Below, piece after piece: positions 25,013-33,552 of a DNA stretch of 64,000 nucleotides. Source of the stretch: Clostridium_AM tanneri (GTDB taxonomy: Bacteria; Bacillota; Clostridia; Clostridiales; Clostridiaceae). How positions within the stretch are numbered: the first letter of the stretch is position 1; the number at the start of each line of letters is the position of its first letter. A program made the translations under genes and the position numbers. Under the pieces are notes generated by a model. That model searched no databases, had not been told where the DNA came from, and saw only the letters and a list, made by a program, of their open reading frames with translations. Where the stretch lies: positions 41,820 through 105,819 of the forward strand of contig NZ_JARUJP010000015.1 in assembly GCF_033659955.1 (NCBI RefSeq), in the 5' to 3' direction.

Positions 25013-26521
25013 ATGAGTAAAAAGAAAAGAGGCTTTCCTACAGCCTTTACTGTACTATTTATAGTTTTAATTTTGGCAGCTATTCTTACCTACATAGTGC
25101 CAGCTGGTTCCTATTCAAAATTAAAGTATGATACAGATAAAAAGGTTTTCACAGTAACAAAACCAGATGGTTCTGTAGATGAAATGCCAAGCAAGCAAGG
25201 AACTTTAGATAAACTTGGAATTAAAGTCGATTTGCAAAAATTTGAGGACGGAAGCATCAGTAAGCCTGTAGCGATTCCAGGAACCTATGAAAAGGTAGCC
25301 CAAAACCCTCAAGGCCCAATAGATGTACTACAAGCTCCACTAAAAGGTGTTTATGACACAGTGGATATTATTTTGTTTGTATTTATTATAGGTGGATGTA
25401 TTGGTGTATTAAATAACAGCGGAGCTTTTGATGCTGGTATTGCAAGCCTCTCCCGTGCTACAAAAGGTAAGGAATTTCTATTAATCGTTATTATAACGGT
25501 ATTAATAGCTTTAGGAGGTACAACCTTTGGCTTGGCAGAAGAAACCATTGCCCTCTATCCAATACTAGTACCTGTCTTTATGGCAGCAGGCTATGATGCC
25601 ATTGTCTGTATAGCTGCCCTTTATATGGGGTCTTCCATAGGTACAATGTTCGCTACAGTAAGTCCTTTCTCATCAGTTATCGGTTCAAATGCGGCAGGAA
25701 TAACCTTTACCGAAGGACTTACAATGAGAACAATAGGCTTAGTTATTGCAACAATAATAACTATTATCTACATAGTTAATTATGGTAAGAAAATTAAGAA
25801 GGATCCAACTAAATCACTAATATATGATCAAAAGGAAGAACTGGAAGAAAGATTTTTGCAAGATCATACTAATAAGGAAATCCCTGAATTTACTTTTAGA
25901 CGTAAACTAATGCTCTTAATATTTGGCGGTGCCTTTGCAGTGATGATTTGGGGTGTTTCCTCTCAAGAATGGTGGTTTACTGAAATGACTGCATTATTCT
26001 TAGCTGTTGGAATAATCCTTGGAGTACTCTCTGGACTAGGAGAAAAGGAATTTGTCAATAAATTTGTTGCCGGTGCTGCTGATTTAGTAAGTGTTGCACT
26101 AGTTGTAGGAGTTGCAAGAGCAATTAACCTAATAATGGAAAACGGTTTAATCTCCGATTCAATCCTTAACGCAGCATCAGGATCAGTTCAAGGAATGAAC
26201 AAAAGTATATTCGTCATTGTGATGCTATTAATATTCATAATTCTTGGCTTCTTTATTCCATCTTCATCAGGCCTTGCAGTGCTATCTATGCCAATTATGG
26301 CTCCTCTTGCTGACGCTGTTGGTTTGAATAGAGATGTTATTGTAAGTGCATATCAATATGGACAAGGATTAATAGCATTTATAACTCCTACTGGACTTAT
26401 CCTTGCTACCTTAGCCATGGTTGATGTAACTTACGACAAGTGGCTGAAATTTATAATGCCGCTAATGGGTTATATCGCAGTCTTCTCAGCTGTAATGCTG
26501 CTAATTCAAGCAGCCTTCTAA
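25013..26521 (+). CDS. yfcC: YfcC-family membrane carrier (ArcD/DcuC-like superfamily)
   Basis: 502 residues with about 12 membrane helices. The opening (PTAFTVLFIVLILAAILTYI, VPAGSY) and the conserved TFGLAEETIALYPI and SSSGLAVLSMPIMAPLAD segments identify the YfcC family. Members are annotated as basic amino-acid antiporters or C4-dicarboxylate-type carriers; the true substrate is not settled. The gene is divergent from an amino-acid ABC operon and close to argGH, which makes arginine or ornithine exchange a reasonable guess. It has its own promoter and a bidirectional terminator. Confidence 0.88.
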   Translation: MSKKKRGFPTAFTVLFIVLILAAILTYIVPAGSYSKLKYDTDKKVFTVTKPDGSVDEMPSKQGTLDKLGIKVDLQKFEDGSISKPVAIPGTYEKVAQNPQGPIDVLQAPLKGVYDTVDIILFVFIIGGCIGVLNNSGAFDAGIASLSRATKGKEFLLIVIITVLIALGGTTFGLAEETIALYPILVPVFMAAGYDAIVCIAALYMGSSIGTMFATVSPFSSVIGSNAAGITFTEGLTMRTIGLVIATIITIIYIVNYGKKIKKDPTKSLIYDQKEELEERFLQDHTNKEIPEFTFRRKLMLLIFGGAFAVMIWGVSSQEWWFTEMTALFLAVGIILGVLSGLGEKEFVNKFVAGAADLVSVALVVGVARAINLIMENGLISDSILNAASGSVQGMNKSIFVIVMLLIFIILGFFIPSSSGLAVLSMPIMAPLADAVGLNRDVIVSAYQYGQGLIAFITPTGLILATLAMVDVTYDKWLKFIMPLMGYIAVFSAVMLLIQAAF

Positions 26522-26524
26522 AAA

Positions 26525-26561
26525 AATGGAGAATGAAGGTTTAAACTCTTCATTCTCCATT
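26525..26561. terminator. Bidirectional terminator after yfcC
   Basis: A perfect 14-bp stem (AATGGAGAATGAAG, 26525-26538, with 26548-26561) between the converging yfcC gene and the TIM-barrel gene; an A-run precedes it. Confidence 0.75.
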
Positions 26562-27237
26562 ATCCATTACTTCTATATCTAATCATTATTTCTTTAAATA
26601 ACTCAGCAGTTGTTGGCGGTGTATATGAAATCGCATTAGCTCCTGCTTCAATTGTTTCTTTTATACTTTCTTCAGTTTTTCCTCCAGTAGCCATTATTGG
26701 AAAGTTAGGATGATCCCTTCTTATCTTTCTGATAATCTCTGGAGTTTTACTACCTGCAGATACATTAAATATTGTAGCTCCTGCCTTTATTCTTTTCTCA
26801 AAGTCTTCTTTTTCAGATGCTACTGTAACTATAATAGGAATATCTATAGTATCCCTCACTGCTTCTATAACCTCATTAGATGTAGGTGCATTTACTACCA
26901 CTCCCATAGCACCCTTGAACTCAGCATCAAGAGCTAAGTTAACAACTCTTTTTCCCATAGTAAGTCCACCACCTACGCCACAAAAAATAGGTACATCAGA
27001 AGCAGCTACTAAAACTTCTGTAATTACCGGTTGCGGAGTGAATGGGTATACAGCCATTATGGCATCTGCGTTAGTGTTTTTTATAACAGCAACATCTGTG
27101 GTAAATAGAAAAGACTTTAATCTCTTTCCAAAAACCTTAATGCCGCTTGCAGCTCTTATAGCTTCTGGAACAACTATTATTTTGTCTCTAAGAGTTCCTT
27201 TTATTTCCGGTACAAATTTACTTATCTTCTCGCTCAT
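26560..27237 (-). CDS. TIM-barrel phosphate-binding-type protein of unknown function
   Basis: 225 residues from the ATG at 27237; TGGAGG lies 5 nt upstream, and the longer frame starts inside that site. Repeating beta/alpha units (DAIMAVYPFTPQP, VPIFCGVGGGLTMGKR, KGAMGVVVNAP, IPIIVTVASE, GATIFNVSAGS, FPIMATGGKTEESI) end with GGKT and ANAISYTPP, resembling phosphate-binding barrels such as NanE, ThiG and pyridoxal synthase. Clostridial homologues are usually labelled hydrolase without evidence. I cannot name the substrate. Its stop overlaps the shared terminator. Confidence 0.75.
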   Translation of the reverse strand: MSEKISKFVPEIKGTLRDKIIVVPEAIRAASGIKVFGKRLKSFLFTTDVAVIKNTNADAIMAVYPFTPQPVITEVLVAASDVPIFCGVGGGLTMGKRVVNLALDAEFKGAMGVVVNAPTSNEVIEAVRDTIDIPIIVTVASEKEDFEKRIKAGATIFNVSAGSKTPEIIRKIRRDHPNFPIMATGGKTEESIKETIEAGANAISYTPPTTAELFKEIMIRYRSNG

Positions 27238-27722
27238 ATTTTCCTCCAAAAAAATCTATTATATATTATTTTATCTTAACTGTCGAAAATATTCCATAGA
27301 AAAATATATAACAATATTTTTTCATTTATTTGCCACAGAATTTATTAATACTAAAGATATTAATTTTATCAGGAGGTAGCAACAGTTGTTAATAAATATG
27401 ACAAAGTATGACTTAAGCTGATAGATTAACCCTAATATTATTATTCGTTTAATATAGTTTAAGATGATGACTTTAATAATGCTGCGTAGCAGTTAACTGC
27501 CATGTGTCAAATCTATTTCTTGTGGTACTTCTTTAAAAATCATACAATACAAGTATCTTATAAAACCTTATTTCTAAAAATATGTTTCTAATAAAACAGT
27601 ATTAATGCCGCTAGGAATCAGAATAATTATTATGTTAAAATGGATAAAATAGTAATTACATTAGTATTGATAATATATAAAAATGAATATTAGAGATTTA
27701 AAGGAAAGTAAGTGATAAATTA

Positions 27723-29162
27723 TTGAAACTAACAATAAAAGCACTGTTGATAAATCAAACAAAGAATCAAATTAAAATTATAGATAATATGATGTTGGTA
27801 TTTTCTACTGCTATAAGATACTCTTTTAAGAGAATATTACAAGGTCATAAAATTGGAGATTTAGAAAAAGATGTAGCCTTTAAATTTAATCTTAATATAA
27901 GACAGGCAAAAGATGCAGTAGAAAGTGCAAGGCAAACTATTGTTTCACAAAAAGAATTAGTAAAAATGAATTATGAAAATTACGTTAAAAAGATTACTAA
28001 AATCGAAAATATTTTAAAGGATAGGAAGAAAAGTCTATCAGAAAAGAAACGAACTTCTTTGCTTAAAAAGTTAGATAGAAGACAAAGAAAAGCTAATTAT
28101 TTTAAGGAATTCATCCATACTAATGCTATTCCACCTGTAGTTTTTGGAACTAAACAAATGTTTTTAAAAAGGTGCAAGGGTCTAATATCTAATGAAGAAT
28201 GGAAAGCTTGCAGAAATAATCGTATATACTCAAGAGGAGATAAAACTAAAAAGGGTAATCCAAATTTAAGAGTAATAATAAATAATGGCATGAGTTATCT
28301 ACAGATATCTACCCTTGAAAAAATTAAAAATAATAGAGCAGTAAAAATAGAAGTTCCTATATATTTGCCACAAAAGTTGTCTAAAAAAACTGGTAAGGTA
28401 AATGGAACTGATTATAGAAGCCTATTTTTAAATCATTTGGCTACTGGTGAAGCTTATCAAGTAGAAATGATTAAGAAAAAAGACAAATATTATTGCCATA
28501 TAACCTTTGGATTAGCAAAATCAGATGAAGTATATACAGGACATAATGGCCTTATAGGTATAGATACCAATCCAGATAGTATTGCCTTAACTATGATAGA
28601 TAACAAAGGTAACTACAAATGGCATACTTACTTGAAACAACATGAACTATTATATGCTAGAAGTAATAGAAGATTAAACTTATGTGGTGAATTAGTTAAG
28701 AAAGCTGTTTTAATAGCTAAAGCTTATAATTGTGGGTTAGTTATTGAGAACTTAAAATTCAAAAATGATAAAGATGTTCAACGTAAATTCGCAAGAGTAA
28801 AGCATGGATTTATATACTCAAAACTGCTGACAATGATTGAAACATCTTGTTATAAAGAGGGCATAGAATTACTTAAAATAAAACCACAGTATACAAGTAA
28901 AATAGGATTATATAAATATTGCCATCAATATGGAATGGAAGTCCATAATGGTGCTGCCATGGTAATAGCTAGACGAAGTTATAAGTTTAAAGAAAGAATA
29001 CCTAGGATATTAAAAGATAAACTTATAGATAACATTGAGTTATTTAATCAAAAGAATGAATGGAGTAAATGGAATTATATAAATAAAATTATAAAGAGAA
29101 AGGTAGGTGAAAATCCTGATTCTTGGATAGTGAATAGGAAACAAATATTAGGAATAGCATAA
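27723..29162 (+). CDS. TnpB-related RuvC-fold protein (OrfB family)
   Basis: 479 residues, longer than typical TnpB (about 350-450). The N-terminus (KLTIKALLINQTKNQIKIID) is the usual TnpB wedge start, followed by a long basic coiled region (about 60-140). RuvC-I is GIDTNPDSIAL with Asp281 and RuvC-II is LVIENLKF with Glu342. At RuvC-III, where TnpB has DxNAA, this protein has HNGAAMVIARR with His408 at the aligned position. The CxxC zinc finger between RuvC-II and III is missing. Long TnpB-related proteins with an H(N/Q)xAA box are known; whether they cut DNA is unclear to me. It starts with TTG at 27723 and has a weak ribosome site. Confidence 0.85.
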   Translation: MKLTIKALLINQTKNQIKIIDNMMLVFSTAIRYSFKRILQGHKIGDLEKDVAFKFNLNIRQAKDAVESARQTIVSQKELVKMNYENYVKKITKIENILKDRKKSLSEKKRTSLLKKLDRRQRKANYFKEFIHTNAIPPVVFGTKQMFLKRCKGLISNEEWKACRNNRIYSRGDKTKKGNPNLRVIINNGMSYLQISTLEKIKNNRAVKIEVPIYLPQKLSKKTGKVNGTDYRSLFLNHLATGEAYQVEMIKKKDKYYCHITFGLAKSDEVYTGHNGLIGIDTNPDSIALTMIDNKGNYKWHTYLKQHELLYARSNRRLNLCGELVKKAVLIAKAYNCGLVIENLKFKNDKDVQRKFARVKHGFIYSKLLTMIETSCYKEGIELLKIKPQYTSKIGLYKYCHQYGMEVHNGAAMVIARRSYKFKERIPRILKDKLIDNIELFNQKNEWSKWNYINKIIKRKVGENPDSWIVNRKQILGIA

Positions 29163-29546
29163 ATCTCAACCTTTAAGGTATAAGAACTGCCAGAGTACAC
29201 CTAGAAGGAAAGGCTCTGGTGGAATAATATATTTGAGGAATGGGTAACACCCATAATCTTGCAGTACTTAAGCAGAGAGCCAAAATCTATGATTTTGTGC
29301 GAATCGGTTAAGCAGACACTCAAAATCATAGATTTTATAGTGGTCGCTTGCTCTTCGAGTACTCCTTTGAGGAACGAAAAGGAGTTTCCTTAAAGAAGGC
29401 TTAAGGCATTACTTTAATGTAAAGCGAGATTTTAAGATGGTTGTCTTAATCCTAGTAGTTGAATCCTGTGATACTACCGTTCTATTTGATTAATAGAACG
29501 AAAAACTATGAAAAATTCAGTTTGTCATAGTTTTAGAAATCAGGTA
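29163..29546 (+). ncRNA. Structured RNA region 3' of tnpB (guide-RNA-like candidate)
   Basis: No ORF, but at least six helices: 29188-29196 with 29215-29223; ATGGGT/ACCCAT 29241-29255; a perfect 16-bp inverted repeat 29282-29297/29321-29336, each arm also foldable alone; ACTCCTTT/AAAGGAGT 29361-29385; CGTTCTATT/AATAGAACG 29478-29500; and AAAACTATGA/TCATAGTTTT 29502-29534, U-tailed. In TnpB systems the guide (omega or re) RNA lies exactly here, downstream of and overlapping the gene, ending at the right border. This one is longer than usual. Confidence 0.5.
29269..29346 (+). repeat. Two-unit tandem repeat with internal hairpins
   Basis: TTAAGCAGA begins units at 29269 and 29308 (39-nt period). 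Each carries CAAAATC-TAT or ATA-GATTTT, a small hairpin, at the same place. The middle triplet is inverted between units, so the two arms also pair with each other over 16 bp. Confidence 0.6.
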
Positions 29547-29551
29547 CTTCT

Positions 29552-31333
29552 ATGAACTTAAATTGGTCTTTAAAGGAACTTTACGAATCCTTTGAAAGTA
29601 AAAATTTTAAAGAGGACTTAAGGGAATGTGATAATTCTATACAAAATTTCATCCAGTGGGTAGAAACTTCCACTAAAGACTGTGATAACTTTATAAAAAA
29701 TCTTGAAGAATTTATAAGGCTAAAAAGCCAACTGGAGGATTTATTTAGCAGGCTTTTTGCCTTTTGTCAGCTGAACTTAAGTGTTGAAACTAACAACAAC
29801 GCAGCATTAAAAAACCTTGAAATATTAGAGCAAAAGTACGCCTCTCTTGCAGAAGCTGATGCAAAAATTAAAAAGTGGATTGGAAATACAAACAACCTAA
29901 ATAACCTTATAGAACATTCTACTTTACTTAAGGAACACTCCTTTTATTTAAAGGAAATACAATTAAATAGTAAACATGTTTTAAGTGATAAAGAAGAGGC
30001 TGTAATTGCTAAAATGAAAAACACCGGCTCTAGCTCTTGGGCAAAACTAAGAGACCTGCTAACTTCCTCAGTAAAAGTTGATATAGAGCTTAATGGAGAG
30101 AAAAAACAGCTGCCACTTACAGTTATAAGAAACATGGCCTACGAAAAGGATGAGGAAACAAGAAAGAAGGCTTATGAAGCAGAACTAGATTCTTATAAAA
30201 AAATAGAAGAAGCTGTAGCTGCCTGCTTAAATGGAATAAAGGGAGAAGTCATAACAACATCAAAGCTTAGAGGCTATAAATCTCCCCTAGAAGAAGCACT
30301 AATAAATTCCAAAATGGATGAAGAAACTCTAGACGCAATGCTTGCTGCTATGAAGGAGAGCCTTCCTAGCTTTAGAAAATACTTTAAAAGAAAAGGGGAG
30401 CTGCTTCAGAAAAATAACGGACTTCCTTTCTACGATATCTTTGCCCCAATAGGTAAATCAAATATGGAATTCCCTTATGAAAAAGGTAAGGAATTTGTCT
30501 ATGAAAACTTTAAAACCTTTAGCACTAAGCTCGCTGACTATGCTAAAAAAGCTTTTGATAATAACTGGATTGATGTAAAACCTAAAGAAGGTAAGGTAGG
30601 CGGTGCCTTCTGCTCTAATCTTCACAGCATAGGTGAAAGCAGAATTATGCTTAACTATGGAGATAAATTTGATGATGTAATTACCCTTGCTCATGAGCTT
30701 GGACACGGATATCACGGCGAATGCTTAAAGGATGAAGCTATTCTAAACAGCGATTATCCAATGCCTATTGCAGAGACTGCTTCAACCTTTTGTGAAACTA
30801 TAGTTAAAAAGGCTGCAGTTAAAAATGCTTCGAAAGAAGAAGCCTTTACCATATTAGAAAGCGAAATAGGTGACTACGCTCAAATAATTGTAGATATATA
30901 CAGCCGATTCTACTTTGAAAGTGAAGTATTTAAGAGAAGGGAAATCAGTTCCTTATCTCCTTCAGAGTTAAATGAAATTATGATAGAAGCTCAAAAATAT
31001 ACTTATGGTGATGGTCTTGATGAAAAGTATCTCCATCCTTATATGTGGATATGTAAGCCTCATTACTATGATGCAGACTATAATTTCTATAACTTCCCTT
31101 ATGCTTTTGGATTGTTATTTGCTAAAGGTCTGTATGCAGAATACTTAAAAAGAGGAGAGGCCTTTATAGCGGATTATGATAAGCTTTTAAAAGCTACAGG
31201 GAAAATGAACCTTGCAGATGTGGCTAAGCTTATGAATATTAATATTAAGAACATAGAGTTCTGGAGAAGTTCCTTAAGAATTATGGAAGAAGATATTAAT
31301 AAGTTTATGAAGTTAAGTGAGGAGTATCTGTAA
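29552..31333 (+). CDS. pepF: Oligoendopeptidase F (M3 metallopeptidase)
   Basis: Cytoplasmic zinc peptidase that cuts short peptides. 593 residues, normal for the family. The zinc site HELGHGYH starts at His381, and the distal Glu lies in the PMPIAETASTFCE segment. The N-terminal helical domain begins NWSLKELYESFES, as in other PepF proteins. The start has no recognisable Shine-Dalgarno: the bases before the ATG read CAGGTACTTCT. A perfect orphan site lies 2.2 kb upstream at the left border of the TnpB element, so expression is probably reduced or depends on loss of the element. Confidence 0.93.
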   Translation: MNLNWSLKELYESFESKNFKEDLRECDNSIQNFIQWVETSTKDCDNFIKNLEEFIRLKSQLEDLFSRLFAFCQLNLSVETNNNAALKNLEILEQKYASLAEADAKIKKWIGNTNNLNNLIEHSTLLKEHSFYLKEIQLNSKHVLSDKEEAVIAKMKNTGSSSWAKLRDLLTSSVKVDIELNGEKKQLPLTVIRNMAYEKDEETRKKAYEAELDSYKKIEEAVAACLNGIKGEVITTSKLRGYKSPLEEALINSKMDEETLDAMLAAMKESLPSFRKYFKRKGELLQKNNGLPFYDIFAPIGKSNMEFPYEKGKEFVYENFKTFSTKLADYAKKAFDNNWIDVKPKEGKVGGAFCSNLHSIGESRIMLNYGDKFDDVITLAHELGHGYHGECLKDEAILNSDYPMPIAETASTFCETIVKKAAVKNASKEEAFTILESEIGDYAQIIVDIYSRFYFESEVFKRREISSLSPSELNEIMIEAQKYTYGDGLDEKYLHPYMWICKPHYYDADYNFYNFPYAFGLLFAKGLYAEYLKRGEAFIADYDKLLKATGKMNLADVAKLMNINIKNIEFWRSSLRIMEEDINKFMKLSEEYL

Positions 31334-31410
31334 AATCATAAATATTATATATATTTAATAAGCAGGTTTGTTTCTACTAGTATTGTTAACATTTATTCTG
31401 GCACTTATAA

Positions 31411-31453
31411 AAAAATAGTAGCTCCTCCAACGCAAATGGATGCTACTATTTTT
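31411..31453. terminator. Bidirectional terminator after pepF
   Basis: AAAAATAGTAGC (31411-31422) pairs perfectly with GCTACTATTTTT (31442-31453), with A and T runs on the two sides. It serves pepF and the convergent spermidine-synthase-like gene. Confidence 0.85.
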
Positions 31454-31456
31454 TAT

Positions 31457-32998
31457 TTATCTCCATACATTTACAGCCTCTAAATAATATCTTAAAAGCT
31501 GAGGTCTTACTAAGGTATTTGTCATTATATCTTTCTTATCCACCATTTCATCCTTACTAAACTTAAATAATCTATCTACAGTTTCACTATTCAAAAACTT
31601 TGTCTCTACACCTAATTTAATATTTTCAACATCTACGGGTACTTTTGTTACCAACTGAAAGCCCCAATCCCCAAAGGTTGGGACCTCTACGTGGTAAGGA
31701 ATTACATTAAAACCTTCCTCTTCAATAGTCTTATTTATACACCAATACGCTTGTCTTGCATAGTATGGACTTGTTGATTGTACCGACATAGCCCCTGTCT
31801 TAGCTAAATTATTACCACATAATCTATAAAATACACTAGTATACAGTTTGTTTAAGCTTTCATTATTCGGATCTGGTAAATCTACTATTATTACATCATA
31901 GATTTCTTTATTCCCTTCCACAAACTTAAAAGCATCATTATATACAAGCTCTACCTTTTTATCACTTAAGGATTGGTTATTTAGTTTTACAATATGGGGA
32001 TTTGTACTGCTTAGCTGTACCATTTCCTTGTCTAAATCCACTAAGGTGATTTTTTTAACCTGTGGATATTTCAATATCTCTCTAACAGCAAGACCATCTC
32101 CACCGCCTAATACAAGAACCTTTTCTGTTTTCTTAGCCACATTCATTGGTATATGTACCAAGGTCTCGTGATATCTATATTCATCACTGGCGGAGAACTG
32201 TATATTGCCGTTTATAAACAACCGCAAATCATCCTTGTGTTTTGTAACTACAATATTTTGATACTTCGTTTGCTTGGATAAAATTATCTTGTCTCTATAG
32301 AGCTTTCCTTCTATAGAGCTGGCTATACTATCAGAAAAAATTGTTCCGATAAACATTAATATGAATAATACTATAGAGATTATTTTAAAACTTTTTAAGT
32401 TTTTAATATATTCTTTATAGCCATAAATTATAACAAGAGAAACTACTATATTTAAAGCTCCTATCAAAAAAGCAGTAGTAAAGTATCCAAACTTGGGAAG
32501 AAGTACTAACGGAAAGGCTATGGAGCCTATTAATGCTCCTATATAGTCGAAACTAAATATAGTAGACAAGGTCACCCTCAAGTTTTTTGTGTTATCTTCT
32601 ATAACTCTGGTTAACAAGGGTATCTCAAGTCCTACCAAGGTGCCTATACCAATTATCTCTAGGTACATTATTAATTCATAGCTTTTAATATAAATATTTG
32701 AGAGGAATAGCACCAAGGTACTTATCCCTCCCAACACTCCTACAGCTATTTCTACAACAACAAACCAATCAAAAAGTCTGTTTTTAATATGTTTAGACAG
32801 ATACGAACCAAGCCCCATGGCACTCATGTATAGACCTATAGTTATGGAAAATTGTTTTATACTGTCTCCTACTAAAAATGAACTAACGGAACTAATCAAT
32901 AACTCATAAATAATGGAGCAGCCTGAAATTATTAAGGTTGTTAACATTAGTAATTTATAATTGAACTTTTTAACTTCATTCACTTGTATCACCTGCAC
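31457..32998 (-). CDS. Membrane-bound spermidine-synthase-like protein
   Basis: 513 residues. The first half has about seven membrane helices. The second half is an aminopropyltransferase-type Rossmann methyltransferase fold with the SAM/dcSAM-binding VLVLGGGDGLAVREIL (about 280-295), the acidic strand end TLVDLDKEMV and VIIVDLPDPNNESLNKLY, where spermidine synthases have their proton-accepting Asp. Fused membrane forms are known in bacteria, but their product is often unproven. It follows a DUF350 gene and a DUF4178 gene on the same strand, an association also known from Gram-negative genomes. Confidence 0.85.
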   Translation of the reverse strand: MQVIQVNEVKKFNYKLLMLTTLIISGCSIIYELLISSVSSFLVGDSIKQFSITIGLYMSAMGLGSYLSKHIKNRLFDWFVVVEIAVGVLGGISTLVLFLSNIYIKSYELIMYLEIIGIGTLVGLEIPLLTRVIEDNTKNLRVTLSTIFSFDYIGALIGSIAFPLVLLPKFGYFTTAFLIGALNIVVSLVIIYGYKEYIKNLKSFKIISIVLFILMFIGTIFSDSIASSIEGKLYRDKIILSKQTKYQNIVVTKHKDDLRLFINGNIQFSASDEYRYHETLVHIPMNVAKKTEKVLVLGGGDGLAVREILKYPQVKKITLVDLDKEMVQLSSTNPHIVKLNNQSLSDKKVELVYNDAFKFVEGNKEIYDVIIVDLPDPNNESLNKLYTSVFYRLCGNNLAKTGAMSVQSTSPYYARQAYWCINKTIEEEGFNVIPYHVEVPTFGDWGFQLVTKVPVDVENIKLGVETKFLNSETVDRLFKFSKDEMVDKKDIMTNTLVRPQLLRYYLEAVNVWR

Positions 32999-33112
32999 CC
33001 TCTGATATTTAGTTAAATATGTCCGAGTTTTTAGGATATAGAGGCGCTTTAAGAATTTAAATTTCTATATGTCTATTTATATATGAAATTCTTTAAAACC
33101 ACTATAATTTTT

Positions 33113-33535
33113 CTAATAAATAGCACCACTTATTACTATTGACAACCCTATAAACAATCCCATAACCATCAACCCTGCCGCAGGATTTCCATCTGCTATC
33201 TCCTTATTTAGGTTGTATTTCTTATTCATTGCCAGCATAGCTAAATATCCTAGGATACAGGCAGCAATTCCAAGAAAGAAATATATCATTGTACCCATTA
33301 TTCCTTCTAATAAAGTAGCCGTTGAAGTTCCTATTACCGGAGACATTATTGCCCCCTTTAGAATTATTCCCACTCCAATATATATGCCTGCTGTTATATA
33401 GCCTACTGCCACATTTTTATTTTTTATTTCTGTTGGGAAATGGCAAGGTATAACTACATCCACTAGAAAAGTTCCCAAACTCATTAAAACTATTCCTATT
33501 CCACAGTACATTATAGTATTTAGTATATCATGCAT
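33113..33535 (-). CDS. DUF350-family membrane protein (YjfL-like)
   Basis: 140 residues with four membrane helices arranged as a twofold repeat: each half has a helix ending in a Gly-rich AxGYIxAGIYIGVGIIL or AAGLMVMGLFIGLSIV motif. This is the DUF350 pattern seen in E. coli YjfL. Function unknown; the family repeatedly neighbours polyamine-related and PspA-like genes. It lies 17 bp after the DUF4178 gene and 114 bp before the spermidine-synthase-like gene, so one operon is likely. Confidence 0.88.
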   Translation of the reverse strand: MHDILNTIMYCGIGIVLMSLGTFLVDVVIPCHFPTEIKNKNVAVGYITAGIYIGVGIILKGAIMSPVIGTSTATLLEGIMGTMIYFFLGIAACILGYLAMLAMNKKYNLNKEIADGNPAAGLMVMGLFIGLSIVISGAIY

Positions 33536-33552
33536 TTATAACCCCCCTTTCT

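Larger units (their letters stand above)
27379..29546 (+). mobile_element. TnpB-type (IS200/IS605-related) element inserted in the pepF leader
   Basis: An inferred insertion of about 2.2 kb comprising 344 nt of non-coding 5' sequence, one tnpB-like gene, and about 384 nt of structured 3' sequence. Borders are deduced: an orphan Shine-Dalgarno AGGAGGTA (27371-27378) has no gene behind it, while pepF has no ribosome site; GGTA occurs at both borders (27375-27378 and 29543-29546). Joining them gives AGGAGGTACTTCTATG, a perfect pepF start region. No tnpA is present. A small dyad (AACAGTTGTT, 27381-27390) lies by the left border and two hairpins lie by the right border, as IS200/IS605 ends have. 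Confidence 0.6.

Noticed and set aside
27386..27421. Short peptide gene after the orphan Shine-Dalgarno AGGAGG
   Set aside because: The frame from TTG gives only about 11 codons with no known similarity; the site is better explained as the displaced pepF ribosome site.
27379..27722. Group I intron core at the 5' end of the TnpB element (IStron)
   Set aside because: I looked for the P, Q, R and S consensus blocks and found none convincing by eye. It is kept only as a hypothesis to test with a covariance model.
29269..29346. CRISPR-like two-repeat array beside a TnpB/Cas12-related gene
   Set aside because: Only two imperfect copies directly adjacent, each a hairpin, with no unique spacer between them.
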